Origin: Bifidobacterium rousetti
GTDB taxonomy: Bacteria; Actinomycetota; Actinomycetes; Actinomycetales; Bifidobacteriaceae
Length of the DNA: 64,000 bases
Direction: 5' to 3'
NCBI RefSeq assembly: GCF_008698235.1
Contig: NZ_PEBH01000003.1
Coordinates: forward strand, 159,613 to 223,612
Part shown: in pieces, positions 25,981 through 34,617 of the stretch
Numbering within the stretch: position 1 is the stretch's first letter
How the letters are laid out: the number at the start of each line of letters is the position of its first letter
Made by a program: the position numbers and the translations under genes
Notes under the pieces: model-generated
Told to the model about the DNA's origin: nothing
Databases searched by the model: none
What the model saw: only the letters and a program-made list of their open reading frames with translations

Positions 25981-26946
25981 ATGATCGGTGAGGTATTCGG
26001 GACCATGACGCTGTTCGTGGTGCTCATCGTGATCCTCCTCGCGCTGTTGTTCTCGGCGATCTTCATCGTGCCGCAGCAGCAGGCGTTCATCATCGAGCGG
26101 TTCGGCAAGTTCAAGTCGGTGCAGTTCGCCGGCATCCACATGCGCATCCCGTTCGTCGACCGCATCGCGATGAAGACGAACATGCGCGTCAACCAACTCA
26201 ACGTGCAGCTGGAGACCAAGACGCTCGACAACGTGTTCGTCACCGTCGTCGCGTCCACCCAGTTCCGCGTCAACCCGGAGAACGTGGCCACCGCGTACTA
26301 CGAGCTGCGCGATCCGGCCGGCCAGCTCAGAAGCTACATGGAGGACGCACTGCGTTCCGCCATCCCGGCCCTGACGCTGGACGACGCGTTCGCCCGCAAG
26401 GACGACGTCGCCTTCGACGTGCAGAAGACCGTCGGCAACGAGATGAGCCGCTTCGGCTTCACCGTCGTCAAGACCCTGATCACCGCGATCGACCCGTCCC
26501 CGCAGGTCAAGAACGCGATGGACTCGATCAACGCGGCCCAGCGCGAGAAGGAGGCCACGCGCCAGCGCGCCGAGGCCCAGCGCATCCAGATCGAGACGCA
26601 GGCCGCCGCCGAGGCCGAGAAGACCAGGCTGCAGGGTGAGGGCCAGGCCAACTACCGCCGCGAGATCGCCAACGGTATCGTCGACCAGATCAAGAGCCTG
26701 CAGGCCGTGGGCATGAACATCAACGACGTCAACAACGTCGTGCTGTTCAACCAGTACCTCGACGTGATGCGCTCGCTGTCCGAGTCGAAGAACGCGAAGA
26801 CCGTGGTGCTGCCGGCCTCCACGCCCGGCGGCTATCAGGATCTCTACGAGCAGGTCACCAAGGCCATGCTCACCGCCGCCGAGACGCAGCCCGGTTCAGG
26901 CGCGTCCGCGACCGGCACGTCCACGACCGGCGCCCACGCGAGGTAA
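25981..26946 (+). CDS. SPFH/Band 7 (stomatin-like) membrane protein
   Basis: This 321-residue protein has one N-terminal membrane segment (about residues 7-30), then VPQQQAFIIERFGKFKSV and an SPFH domain to about 200, a charged coiled-coil rich in Ala/Glu/Gln (NAAQREKEATRQRAEAQR) and a flexible Ser/Thr/Gly tail. Family members oligomerise in membranes and control membrane proteases or microdomains. No partner NfeD gene is adjacent. GGAAGGG lies upstream of the ATG. Confidence 0.92.
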   Translation: MIGEVFGTMTLFVVLIVILLALLFSAIFIVPQQQAFIIERFGKFKSVQFAGIHMRIPFVDRIAMKTNMRVNQLNVQLETKTLDNVFVTVVASTQFRVNPENVATAYYELRDPAGQLRSYMEDALRSAIPALTLDDAFARKDDVAFDVQKTVGNEMSRFGFTVVKTLITAIDPSPQVKNAMDSINAAQREKEATRQRAEAQRIQIETQAAAEAEKTRLQGEGQANYRREIANGIVDQIKSLQAVGMNINDVNNVVLFNQYLDVMRSLSESKNAKTVVLPASTPGGYQDLYEQVTKAMLTAAETQPGSGASATGTSTTGAHAR

Positions 26947-26981
26947 CCGCGATCGGCCATGACCGTCCTACACTGGGGGTC

Positions 26982-27992
26982 ATGACCGAAAGCAACGAAC
27001 GCAACGCGAACACCGCGAACAACGCGAACAAACTGATCGTCAACTGCCTGCCGCTCACCGATGAGGAGCGGCAGGCTTTTGTTTCCGCGGCCGGCGACGT
27101 GCCGCAGGAGTTCGTCGGCAATCCCGCCGAACGCGGCACGATGGTGTGGCGGGCGCAGGTCCCCGACGAGCTCAGGTCGCGCGCCACCGCCGTGATCGGC
27201 AACATCGCGCCGGACGAGTGCGCGCAGTACCCGAACCTCGCATGGCTGCAGACGTGGAGCGCCGGCGTCGACAAGTACGTCGCGCCCGGCGTCCTGCCGG
27301 AGTCGACCCGCGTGACCAACGCCTCCGGAGCCTACGGGCAGACCGTCTCCGAGCACCTGTTCGCGATGATGTGGTCGCTGATGAAGAACCTGCCGATGTA
27401 CGCGCGTCAACAGGGCGAGCATCGCTGGCATGATCTGGGACGTGCGTTGTCGCCCGAGGGCGCGACCGTGCTGGTCGTCGGCACCGGCGACATCGGCTCG
27501 CATTTCGCCGGTCTATGCAAGGCCGTGGGCGCGCACACGGTCGGCGTGCGTCGCAACCCCGCCAAGCCCGCGGACGGCATCGATGAGATGCACGGTTTTG
27601 ACGAACTCGACGAGCTGCTGCCGACCGCGGATGTGATCGCGCTCGTCGTGCCCGCCGCGCCGGACACGTTCCACCTGATCGACGGGCGTCGCCTGACGAT
27701 GATGAAGTCCACGGCGATCCTGCTCAACGCGGGCCGCGGCACCGCCGTCGACCCGATCGCGCTTGCCCGCGCCCTTTCGGAGGACCAGCTGCACGGCGCC
27801 GGCCTCGACGTGACCGAGCCCGAGCCGCTGCCGAAGGACAGCCCGCTGTGGGATGAACCGCACTGCCTCATCACCCCGCATGTGGCCGGCGGCAACCATC
27901 TGGAGGCCACCGAACGCCGCATCGTCGCGATCGCTCTGGAGAACGTGCGCCGCTACGCCGCCGGCGAGTCGTTGACCAACGTGCGGCGGTAG
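26982..27992 (+). CDS. D-2-hydroxyacid dehydrogenase, NAD-binding
   Basis: This 336-residue protein has VVGTGDIGSHFAGL (dinucleotide-binding glycine motif) near 160-175, catalytic Arg in LLNAGRGTAVD, Glu in VTEPEPLP and His in ITPHVAGG. The family interconverts 2-keto acids and D-2-hydroxy acids; the substrate is not predictable. The N-terminus has an Asn/Ala-rich low-complexity stretch before the conserved LIVNCLPL. TACACT lies 7 nt before the start codon, so a leaderless transcript is possible. Confidence 0.88.
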   Translation: MTESNERNANTANNANKLIVNCLPLTDEERQAFVSAAGDVPQEFVGNPAERGTMVWRAQVPDELRSRATAVIGNIAPDECAQYPNLAWLQTWSAGVDKYVAPGVLPESTRVTNASGAYGQTVSEHLFAMMWSLMKNLPMYARQQGEHRWHDLGRALSPEGATVLVVGTGDIGSHFAGLCKAVGAHTVGVRRNPAKPADGIDEMHGFDELDELLPTADVIALVVPAAPDTFHLIDGRRLTMMKSTAILLNAGRGTAVDPIALARALSEDQLHGAGLDVTEPEPLPKDSPLWDEPHCLITPHVAGGNHLEATERRIVAIALENVRRYAAGESLTNVRR

Positions 27993-28013
27993 CGGCCGGC
28001 AAAAGACGGAGTC

Positions 28014-28125
28014 TTCGAGAGAAACCGTCGCTGAGCCGACGCCAGCGTCAGGTTCTCTCGAAAACAGCCTATTGCTCGAGAAAACCTGACGCTGAGTCAG
28101 CCCCAGCGTCAGGTTTTCTCGACGA
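28014..28125. repeat. Palindromic repeat cluster C, inverted relative to A and B
   Basis: Read on the minus strand, this has a final arm, a full hairpin with loop GCAATAGGCTGTTT, spacer CGTCGG and another arm, matching the right two thirds of cluster B. It lies between the convergent 2-hydroxyacid dehydrogenase and metY genes and may also serve as a transcription stop. Confidence 0.9.
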
Positions 28126-28131
28126 GTCGCC

Positions 28132-29427
28132 TCAGTACGCGCCGGCGATCGCCTGATCGAGGTCGGCGATCAGGTCGTCGGCGTCCTCGAGGCCGATGGA
28201 CAGGCGGATGAGGTTGTCGGTGACGCCGGCGGCGATGCGGTATTCGGCCGGCACCTCGCGGTGGGTGATGCGCGCCGGATCGACGATGAGCGATCGCGCG
28301 TCGCCGATGTTCGGCACATAGGAGAACACCTTGACGCCGTCGAGGATGCGGCGCACGTTGCTCTCGTCGCCGTCGACCAGGAACGACAGGATCTGCCCGA
28401 CGCCCTTCGGGAAGTACTTGGGCAACAGGTCGAACTGCGGGGTGTTGCCGAGTCCGGAGTAGTTGACCTTGATGACGTGCGGCGTGCGGGTCAGATGCTC
28501 GGCGATGCGACGGGCGGTCGCCACCTCGCGCTCCTCGCGCACGGCGAGCGTCTCGAGGCCGATCAGCGACAGGTACGCGTTGAACGGGCTCGGCACCGCG
28601 CCGAACGTGCGCAGGTACTTGATGCGGATGCGTCGGATGAACGCCTCCCTGCCGTACCGGCTGACGAAGCTGTGCTCGACGCCCGCGCGTTCGTCGGAGA
28701 CGACGAGCTCGGGCGTGGTGAACTGCGGGAATCGCCCATTCGCCCAGTCGAAGTTGCCGGCGTCGATGACCACGCCGCCGATCGAGTTGCCGTGGCCGGT
28801 GATGCCCTTGGTGGTCGAGTGGACGACGATGTCGGCGCCGAACTCGATCGGGCGCAGCAGATACGGCGTGGGCACGGTGTTGTCGACGATGAGCGGGATG
28901 CCGTGCTCGTGCGCGAGCGCCGCCAACGGCTCCAGATCGGTGATCTCGGTGGACGGGTTGGCGACCGATTCGGCGAAGATCGCACGCGTGTCCGGGCCGA
29001 TCTTCGAGGCGACCTCGTCGAGATCGTTGATGTCGTGTACGAAGTCGGCGTGGATGCCGAACTGCGGGAAGAAGCTCTCCATCGCATCGACCGAGGCGCC
29101 GTACAGGTTCGACGGCGAGACGATGCGACCGCCGCCCTCCGCGGCGCACAGCAGCGCGAACGACACGGCGGCCATGCCGGAGGCGACCGCGACCGCGCCG
29201 ACGCCGCCCTCCAGAGCGGCGAGTCGCCTCTCCAGCGCGTCCACGGTAGGGTTGGCCACACGCGAGTAGGAGAATCCCGCGGCGGTGCCGGCGGCGAGCG
29301 CGTCGCCACGCACGGCGTTCTCCATGTCGAACGCGGCGCTCGCGTAGATGGGCGGCACCACCGCGTCGCCGTTCTCCAGATAGTCGTAGCCCGCATGGAG
29401 CGCCGTCGTGTCGAAAGCCTGAGTCAT
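28132..29427 (-). CDS. metY: O-acetylhomoserine sulfhydrylase (MetY-like)
   Basis: This 431-residue PLP enzyme of the Cys/Met metabolism family has the cofactor lysine in HSTTKGITGHG, SRVANPTVDALE near the N-terminus and the family length with the extra internal region of O-acetylhomoserine aminocarboxypropyltransferases. It would make homocysteine (or methionine) from O-acetylhomoserine and sulfide (or methanethiol). I start at the ATG at 29427, which follows GAGGAG. A GTTGGTTAT-N7-TATCA box lies about 140 nt upstream. It opens the sulfur island on its left side. Confidence 0.92.
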   Translation of the reverse strand: MTQAFDTTALHAGYDYLENGDAVVPPIYASAAFDMENAVRGDALAAGTAAGFSYSRVANPTVDALERRLAALEGGVGAVAVASGMAAVSFALLCAAEGGGRIVSPSNLYGASVDAMESFFPQFGIHADFVHDINDLDEVASKIGPDTRAIFAESVANPSTEITDLEPLAALAHEHGIPLIVDNTVPTPYLLRPIEFGADIVVHSTTKGITGHGNSIGGVVIDAGNFDWANGRFPQFTTPELVVSDERAGVEHSFVSRYGREAFIRRIRIKYLRTFGAVPSPFNAYLSLIGLETLAVREEREVATARRIAEHLTRTPHVIKVNYSGLGNTPQFDLLPKYFPKGVGQILSFLVDGDESNVRRILDGVKVFSYVPNIGDARSLIVDPARITHREVPAEYRIAAGVTDNLIRLSIGLEDADDLIADLDQAIAGAY

Positions 29428-29565
29428 GGTCTCCTCGTCCGTTCCCGTCTCTGCGCCCACCTGTGCGCGTTCACAATTGCGTTGACGCACCCGAGGGCTC
29501 ACTCGTATTCAATGTTCCCAAGTGTAGGAACGCGGATGACACAACACGGGCCACGCGGTACAGAC

Positions 29566-29586
29566 GTTGGTTATCGCACGGTATCA
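29566..29586. promoter_or_regulatory. Putative sulfur-regulon operator upstream of metY
   Basis: Plus-strand GTTGGTTAT, seven bases, TATCA. The same arrangement occurs at 43575-43595 and 54368-54388, also upstream of minus-strand amino-acid or sulfur genes. A further small inverted repeat GTATCA-N7-TGATAC overlaps it (29581-29599). The regulator is unknown. Confidence 0.55.
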
Positions 29587-29625
29587 GCGGGGATGATACT
29601 GGGGTGACGCAGGACGATTCGGCGC

Positions 29626-30936
29626 TTACGGGCGGACCGCATCCCATTCATCCAGCGCGCGCGTGGCGATCGCCGCAAGGAAGCGCGCGCCGCTGATGAT
29701 GCCGGCGGGGTCGGGTCGGAAGGTCGGCCCGTGGGCGGCGCCCGTGTCGCCGGCGCCGATGTGGACGAACAGTCCCGGCGCCTTGTCGAGATAGTAGGAG
29801 AAGTCCTCGCCGCTCAGCTGCGGGCGGTCGACCGCGACGGCGAGTCCCTCGTCGAGCGCGACGCGACGGCCGAAGTCGGCCCAATCGGGGTCGTTGACGA
29901 CCGACGGCGAACCGAAGAACCATTCGACGTCGGCACTCGCCCCGTACGCGGCGGCGGTGTTCTCGATGATGGCGATGGCCCGGTCCTTGGCGAGCGCGCG
30001 ATCCTCGGGTTCGGTGGTGCGCACGGTGCCTTCGAAGAAGGCGTCCTGCGGGATCACGTTCCATGAGCTGCCCGCCTCGATATGCGTGACGGACAGCACG
30101 CGCGGGTGCGCCGGGTCGATGTTGCGTCCGACGATCGACTGGAGTCCCTGCACGATGTGGGTCAGGACGAGGATCGGGTCGACTCCCCCGTCGGGTTCGG
30201 CCGCGTGCGAGCCTTTGCCGTGGATGGTGACCTGGAACTTGTCGACGGCGCCGGAGACGCCGCCTTCGCGGATGCGGATCGACCCGACCTCGCCAGGGCC
30301 GTCGTGGGTGCCGAAGAACGCCTGCACGTCGTCGAGGACGCCGGTGTCGATGACCTGCACGGCGCCGGTGGGCCGGGTGGCGGTGGCGCGCCCCTCTTCG
30401 GCGGGCTGGAAGATGACCTTGACCGTGCCGTTCAGGCTGTCGTTGTCCGCTTGCCGTTTGAGCAGGATGGCGGCGCCGAGCGCAACGGTCAGGTTGAAGT
30501 CGTGGCCGCAGCCGTGCATGAGGCCGGGGTTTTCGGAGGCGTACGCAAGGCCCGTGTTCTCGGTGATCGGCAGGCCGTCGATGTCACCTCGCAGGGCGAT
30601 GACGGGGCTGGAGGCGCCGTCTTCATCGCGCCCGCGTCCGTGCCCATCCCCACGTCCGTGTCCGCGGATGATCGCGACGAGTCCGGTCTTGAGGCCGGAA
30701 TCAAGGATCTCGATGCCGTGCGATTCGAGGATCCGCCGGATCCGTGCCGTCGTCTCGAACTCCTCGTAGGAGGGTTCGGGATGGCGGTGGAACCAGCGGT
30801 AGTGCTCCTGCAGGGCGGTATCCAGCGCGTCCAGCGTGGTCACCCCGGTCAACCCGGTCAACTCAGTCACCCCGGTCAACCCGTCTTGCGAATCCGTCGC
30901 ATCAGTACGTTCGTTCGTCGCGATCGGCGCGTTCAC
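29626..30936 (-). CDS. M20 family amidohydrolase (N-acyl-amino acid deacylase-like)
   Basis: The protein has 436 residues from a GTG at 30936, the first codon after the preceding gene that fits the family N-terminus. Family motifs are LRGDIDGLPITE, MHGCGHDFN (metal site, with Asn where most relatives have the second His), FQPAEEG and the C-terminal LSGEDFSYYL. Relatives remove acyl groups from amino acids, including N-acetyl-cysteine conjugates. A poly-Gly/Arg/Asp insertion (HGRGDGHGRGRDEDG) sits near 115. It is the last gene of the operon starting with the binding protein at 35499. Confidence 0.88.
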   Translation of the reverse strand: MNAPIATNERTDATDSQDGLTGVTELTGLTGVTTLDALDTALQEHYRWFHRHPEPSYEEFETTARIRRILESHGIEILDSGLKTGLVAIIRGHGRGDGHGRGRDEDGASSPVIALRGDIDGLPITENTGLAYASENPGLMHGCGHDFNLTVALGAAILLKRQADNDSLNGTVKVIFQPAEEGRATATRPTGAVQVIDTGVLDDVQAFFGTHDGPGEVGSIRIREGGVSGAVDKFQVTIHGKGSHAAEPDGGVDPILVLTHIVQGLQSIVGRNIDPAHPRVLSVTHIEAGSSWNVIPQDAFFEGTVRTTEPEDRALAKDRAIAIIENTAAAYGASADVEWFFGSPSVVNDPDWADFGRRVALDEGLAVAVDRPQLSGEDFSYYLDKAPGLFVHIGAGDTGAAHGPTFRPDPAGIISGARFLAAIATRALDEWDAVRP

Positions 30937-30995
30937 GTCGTCTCTGTTCCTTTCGTCTGGTGGTCTGACGGCCTGATGATCTAATGGCCGAAAAC

Positions 30996-32225
30996 TCAGG
31001 CCCGGTAGTAGTTGGAGTATTCGCCGAACTTCCACAGCTCGTAGGAGCCACCGACGCCGGGACCGGAGTAGAACTGGGAGCCGGTCAGATCCTCGCGGCC
31101 GGCGGGTTCGAGCCAACGCTCGTAAAGCGCCTTGCGTTCGTCCTTGACCGACTGGGGCGTGGTGCCCTCATCGCGGGTGAACGGGTCGCGCGTGTAGTTG
31201 CCGTCCTCGTCGGGCGTGTATCCCAGTTCGAACAGCTCCGGTTCGTCGATGAATCCCGGGGTCTGGAACAGGTCGCGCGCGTAGGCCCACAGGTTCGGGT
31301 AGTCCCACACGTGCACGATGTCCTCGGTGCCGAGCGCGCGGATGAAACCGGGACGGTAGCCGAGTTCGAACGATTCGAGGGTCTGGAAGAGTCGCACGTC
31401 GGAGTCGGTGTAGTTCGCGCCGAACAGGTAGCGACGGGAGGCGAGACGGAAGTCGTAGTCGGCCAGACGCGCCTTGAAGATCGTGTAGGCGGCCTGCGCG
31501 GCGCCGCGCGTGGTGGCGAAGTTGACCTTGTACGTGCCGTTGTTGACGTCGTCGAACAGCTGCTGGTTGAGCAGGTCGATCTCCTGACGCAGCTCCTGCG
31601 GGTACAGGTCCGGCGCGCCCTGCTTGTGGAACGGCGCCCACGCGGTCTCGAGGTCGTTGCTCAGGATGTGGTAGTTGTTGGTCACGACCTTGCCGTTGGA
31701 CAGGTCGATGACGGTCGGCGACGTGCCACGGCCGGTGAAACGGTCGCCCACGGTACGGCGGTAGAAGTCGTTGAGCCGGTCGTAGCCGAACAGTTCGGCG
31801 ACGCCGCCCGGCGTCTTGGTGAGCTTCCAGCCGTCCTGGTCACGGCCGTAGACGATCTCCGGCGTGAACGCGTCCCACAGGCCGAGCAGTCGGATGACGA
31901 TGCGCTGGCGACGGTTCCATCCGCAGCCGAGCGCGCCGAGGACGTGGTATCGGCCCGCCTCGACCGGCGCCTGACCGGGCTGGTCGCCGAATCGCACGGT
32001 GAACGCGTTGCGCTGGCGGCGGAACGCGCCGTCCGGCGTCTGCTCGACCGTGGTCTCCTCGAACGGGCGGTCGAACTTGTCGTGGCCGGGTCGAGGCTGG
32101 GTCGTCGGGGTCGGGGCCGGGGCGGCGGATGCGGCGACAGGCGCGGTTCCCGCGGGACGCACGCCGCACGCGTCGGCGGCGACGTCGGAGGCCTTGAGGC
32201 TGATGGATGCGTTGGTAAGTGTCAT
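30996..32225 (-). CDS. Glutathionyl-hydroquinone-reductase-like protein, divergent member
   Basis: This 409-residue member of the Xi-class glutathione transferase family (E. coli YqjG type) keeps the C-terminal helical domain features NNYHILSNDLETAW, LYPQELRQEIDLLNQQLFDDVNNGTY and a GGSYELWKFGEYSNYYRA end. The active-site segment reads GALGCGWNRRQRI where the family usually has CPWAHR; the Cys is kept but the next residues differ. An Ala/Pro-rich stretch of ~45 residues precedes the domain. The ATG at 32225 has AAGGAA 9 nt upstream. It lies between the MetE-like gene and the amidohydrolase on one likely transcript. Confidence 0.8.
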   Translation of the reverse strand: MTLTNASISLKASDVAADACGVRPAGTAPVAASAAPAPTPTTQPRPGHDKFDRPFEETTVEQTPDGAFRRQRNAFTVRFGDQPGQAPVEAGRYHVLGALGCGWNRRQRIVIRLLGLWDAFTPEIVYGRDQDGWKLTKTPGGVAELFGYDRLNDFYRRTVGDRFTGRGTSPTVIDLSNGKVVTNNYHILSNDLETAWAPFHKQGAPDLYPQELRQEIDLLNQQLFDDVNNGTYKVNFATTRGAAQAAYTIFKARLADYDFRLASRRYLFGANYTDSDVRLFQTLESFELGYRPGFIRALGTEDIVHVWDYPNLWAYARDLFQTPGFIDEPELFELGYTPDEDGNYTRDPFTRDEGTTPQSVKDERKALYERWLEPAGREDLTGSQFYSGPGVGGSYELWKFGEYSNYYRA

Positions 32226-32283
32226 AGGTGGTTTCCTTCGATTACGTATGCGCACAACTACGGATGCGCGTATCGTCTGATAA

Positions 32284-33501
32284 TTACTTCGAGAGACGTT
32301 CGCTTGCGATGCGCGCACCCTCAGCGAGTGCTTCAAGCTTCGCCCATGCGATATGCGGATGGACACGGCCACCGAGACCGCAGTCCGTACCGGCGACGAC
32401 ACGCTCCGGACCGACAAGTCGCGCATAACGTTCGATGCGCTGGGCGACGAGTTCGGGATGTTCGACGACGTTCGTGGAATGGCTGACGACACCCGGCACG
32501 AGGATCTTGTCCTCGGGCAGTTCGACATCCTGCCAGACCGCCCATTCATGCTCGTGGCGCGCATTGCCGCCTTCGAGCAGATAGGCATGCACATTCGCCT
32601 TGAGGATCACTCCGACGATGTCCTTCAACGGGATGTCCGTGGTGTGCGGGCCGTGCCATGATCCCCAGCACACATGCAGGCGAACCTGTTCGGCGGGGAT
32701 GCCGCGCAGCGCGTGGTTGAGCGCCTCGATGCGGATGGCGGTGAACTCCTGATAGTCCTTGACGCTCGGTTCGGGGTTGAACTGGTCCCAGTTCTCCGCG
32801 AGGGACGGGTCGTCGATCTGCAGGATGAAGCCGGCGTCGGCGATGGCCTTGTACTCCTCATGCAGCGCGTCGGCCCACGCCCACAGATGCTCCTCATCTG
32901 TCTTGTAGTATTCATTGTCGATGCGCGAGGCACTGCCCGGGGACAGTGAGGAGATGAAGCCGGTCGCACCCGGATGGTCGGCGAGCGCAGCCTTGAGGTT
33001 GGCGATGTCGCGGTTCACGTCGTCGTAGCCGACGTACTTGACCGGTCCGACGACGCGCGGGAACTTGGTCTGGTGATTGATGCGCACGCCGCTGGTGGGG
33101 TCGGTGTATACGTCACGGAAGATGACGCGGTCGCGACGGTCGCTGAAGTCGCTGAGTTTCAGTTTGCTGCGCGTGGAGGGAGCCCATTCGTCACGCGGCT
33201 GCGGCTGGTCGAACGCCTGCCAGCCGGTGACGCGCTGTTCGATGTAACCGAACCATGCGTGAGCGTCGATGTTGCTGACCACTGACTTGCCGTATTCACC
33301 ATCGTTGACGATGTCGATGCCGGCCTCGATCTGATGGTCGACGACCTTGCGGACGCTTTCAGCGATGATCTGGTCGTATTCGGCGGTCTGCTCTGGGGTG
33401 ATGCCGTCCTTCGAGAGCTTGGCTCTGCGGGCGTTCGCCTCGGTCAGCTCTTCGACACGGGGCAGGCTGCCAGAATGGGTGGTCTTGATCTTGACGCTCA
33501 T
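32284..33501 (-). CDS. Cobalamin-independent methionine synthase-like protein (MetE C-terminal family)
   Basis: This 405-residue protein matches the COG0620/YxjG-type family, a single-barrel version of the catalytic half of MetE. The zinc-binding and substrate regions are visible: TTHSGSLPR near the start, LHVCWGSWHGPH, and VVAGTDCGLGG near the C-terminus. Family members transfer a methyl or alkyl group to or from a thiol; homocysteine methylation and coenzyme M alkyl transfer are both known. The surrounding thiol genes suggest a substrate containing an S-alkyl group, but that is inference. AAGGAA precedes the ATG. Confidence 0.88.
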   Translation of the reverse strand: MSVKIKTTHSGSLPRVEELTEANARRAKLSKDGITPEQTAEYDQIIAESVRKVVDHQIEAGIDIVNDGEYGKSVVSNIDAHAWFGYIEQRVTGWQAFDQPQPRDEWAPSTRSKLKLSDFSDRRDRVIFRDVYTDPTSGVRINHQTKFPRVVGPVKYVGYDDVNRDIANLKAALADHPGATGFISSLSPGSASRIDNEYYKTDEEHLWAWADALHEEYKAIADAGFILQIDDPSLAENWDQFNPEPSVKDYQEFTAIRIEALNHALRGIPAEQVRLHVCWGSWHGPHTTDIPLKDIVGVILKANVHAYLLEGGNARHEHEWAVWQDVELPEDKILVPGVVSHSTNVVEHPELVAQRIERYARLVGPERVVAGTDCGLGGRVHPHIAWAKLEALAEGARIASERLSK

Positions 33502-33579
33502 TGAGTTGGTTCCTTCGTGTGTGTGATGTTTGGTTTGGTCTGATATCCGATTGAATCTGGGTATGGCGCAGCCACGCGC

Positions 33580-34611
33580 TCACTCGTCAAGCCAGTCGAG
33601 GCTCGGGCCTTCAGGCACGATGCCGTTCGGATTGACGGGGCGTTGCGTGTTGTAGTAGTGCCATTTGATGTGCGCCGTGTTCGTGGTGGAGCGGAACGCA
33701 TCGAGCCGGTAGAGCTCCTTGACGAACCTCGCCACGTTGGCATAGTGCAGGAGGTTGTGGCGGTTGAGCTTGAAGTGCACCTCGTAGACGGTCCACCACC
33801 GGTAGAGCGACGTCCACAGGTTGATGTCTGCCTCGGTCAGTTCATCTCCGAACAGGAAGCGGCTTTTGGTCAGGATGCCGTCCACACGCTCGATCGCGTC
33901 GAAGAATCGCTTTTCCGCGAACTCGTAATCAGCCTGGGTCCGGGCGAAACCGGCATCATACGGACCGCCGTTGATGGCCTCGCCGATCCAGCGCTCCGTC
34001 TCGTCGATGTCGCTTCGCAGGGATTCCGGATAGAGATCAACTTCCGGATGTTCGGCGAACTCGCGCAGTTTCGCGAGTTCACGTGGGATTACCGGATAGT
34101 AGTTCGATACGATCGTCTTTGTTTTCTTATCCCAAAGCACAGGCACCGAAATGCGATGCTCGTACGTGCCGCCGACCGTTTGGTCGTACGCCTCGCGCAG
34201 GAACGCGAAGCCATTGCCCGCGGTGTCCAGCGTGGCGCCGTCGACCTCGCGGAACGCCCATCCGCGGCCGTCACGCAGCGGATCGACGACCGACAGAGTG
34301 ACGACATCCTCCAATCCCAGCAGTTTGCGGGTGATCGCGGAACGATGGGCGATCGGGCATGCCCAAGAGATGTACAGGTGGTATCGGTCCTTTTCCACGG
34401 GATGATCGGGATCGCCGATGTGACCGTGGATCGGATACGCCTCCTCGAGGGTGGGCTCGTGATGGACCAGCGAGCTCGCGGGCGGCACGTTCTTCGGATA
34501 GTAGATCGTGCCGTACGTCTCGTAGTCGACCGGAGATGCCGCACCGGGAGCGGCGAGCCATTCGGGCTTGATGTTGGGATCGTTGGAACGATTGGCACCG
34601 GTGTCCGTCAT
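33580..34611 (-). CDS. Glutathionyl-hydroquinone-reductase-like protein, copy 2
   Basis: The protein has 343 residues. The catalytic segment is RYHLYISWACPIAHRSAI, with Cys-Pro as in YqjG/ECM4, followed by SVPVLWDKKTKTIVSN (cis-Pro loop) and a C-terminal helical domain with LFGDELTEADINLWTSLYRW. The known reaction is glutathione-dependent reduction of glutathionyl-hydroquinones or other S-conjugates. It starts 6 nt after the binding-protein gene ends, and GGGGTGAG precedes the ATG. It is very similar throughout to the copy at 35766-36782. Confidence 0.9.
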   Translation of the reverse strand: MTDTGANRSNDPNIKPEWLAAPGAASPVDYETYGTIYYPKNVPPASSLVHHEPTLEEAYPIHGHIGDPDHPVEKDRYHLYISWACPIAHRSAITRKLLGLEDVVTLSVVDPLRDGRGWAFREVDGATLDTAGNGFAFLREAYDQTVGGTYEHRISVPVLWDKKTKTIVSNYYPVIPRELAKLREFAEHPEVDLYPESLRSDIDETERWIGEAINGGPYDAGFARTQADYEFAEKRFFDAIERVDGILTKSRFLFGDELTEADINLWTSLYRWWTVYEVHFKLNRHNLLHYANVARFVKELYRLDAFRSTTNTAHIKWHYYNTQRPVNPNGIVPEGPSLDWLDE

Positions 34612-34617
34612 CGAATC

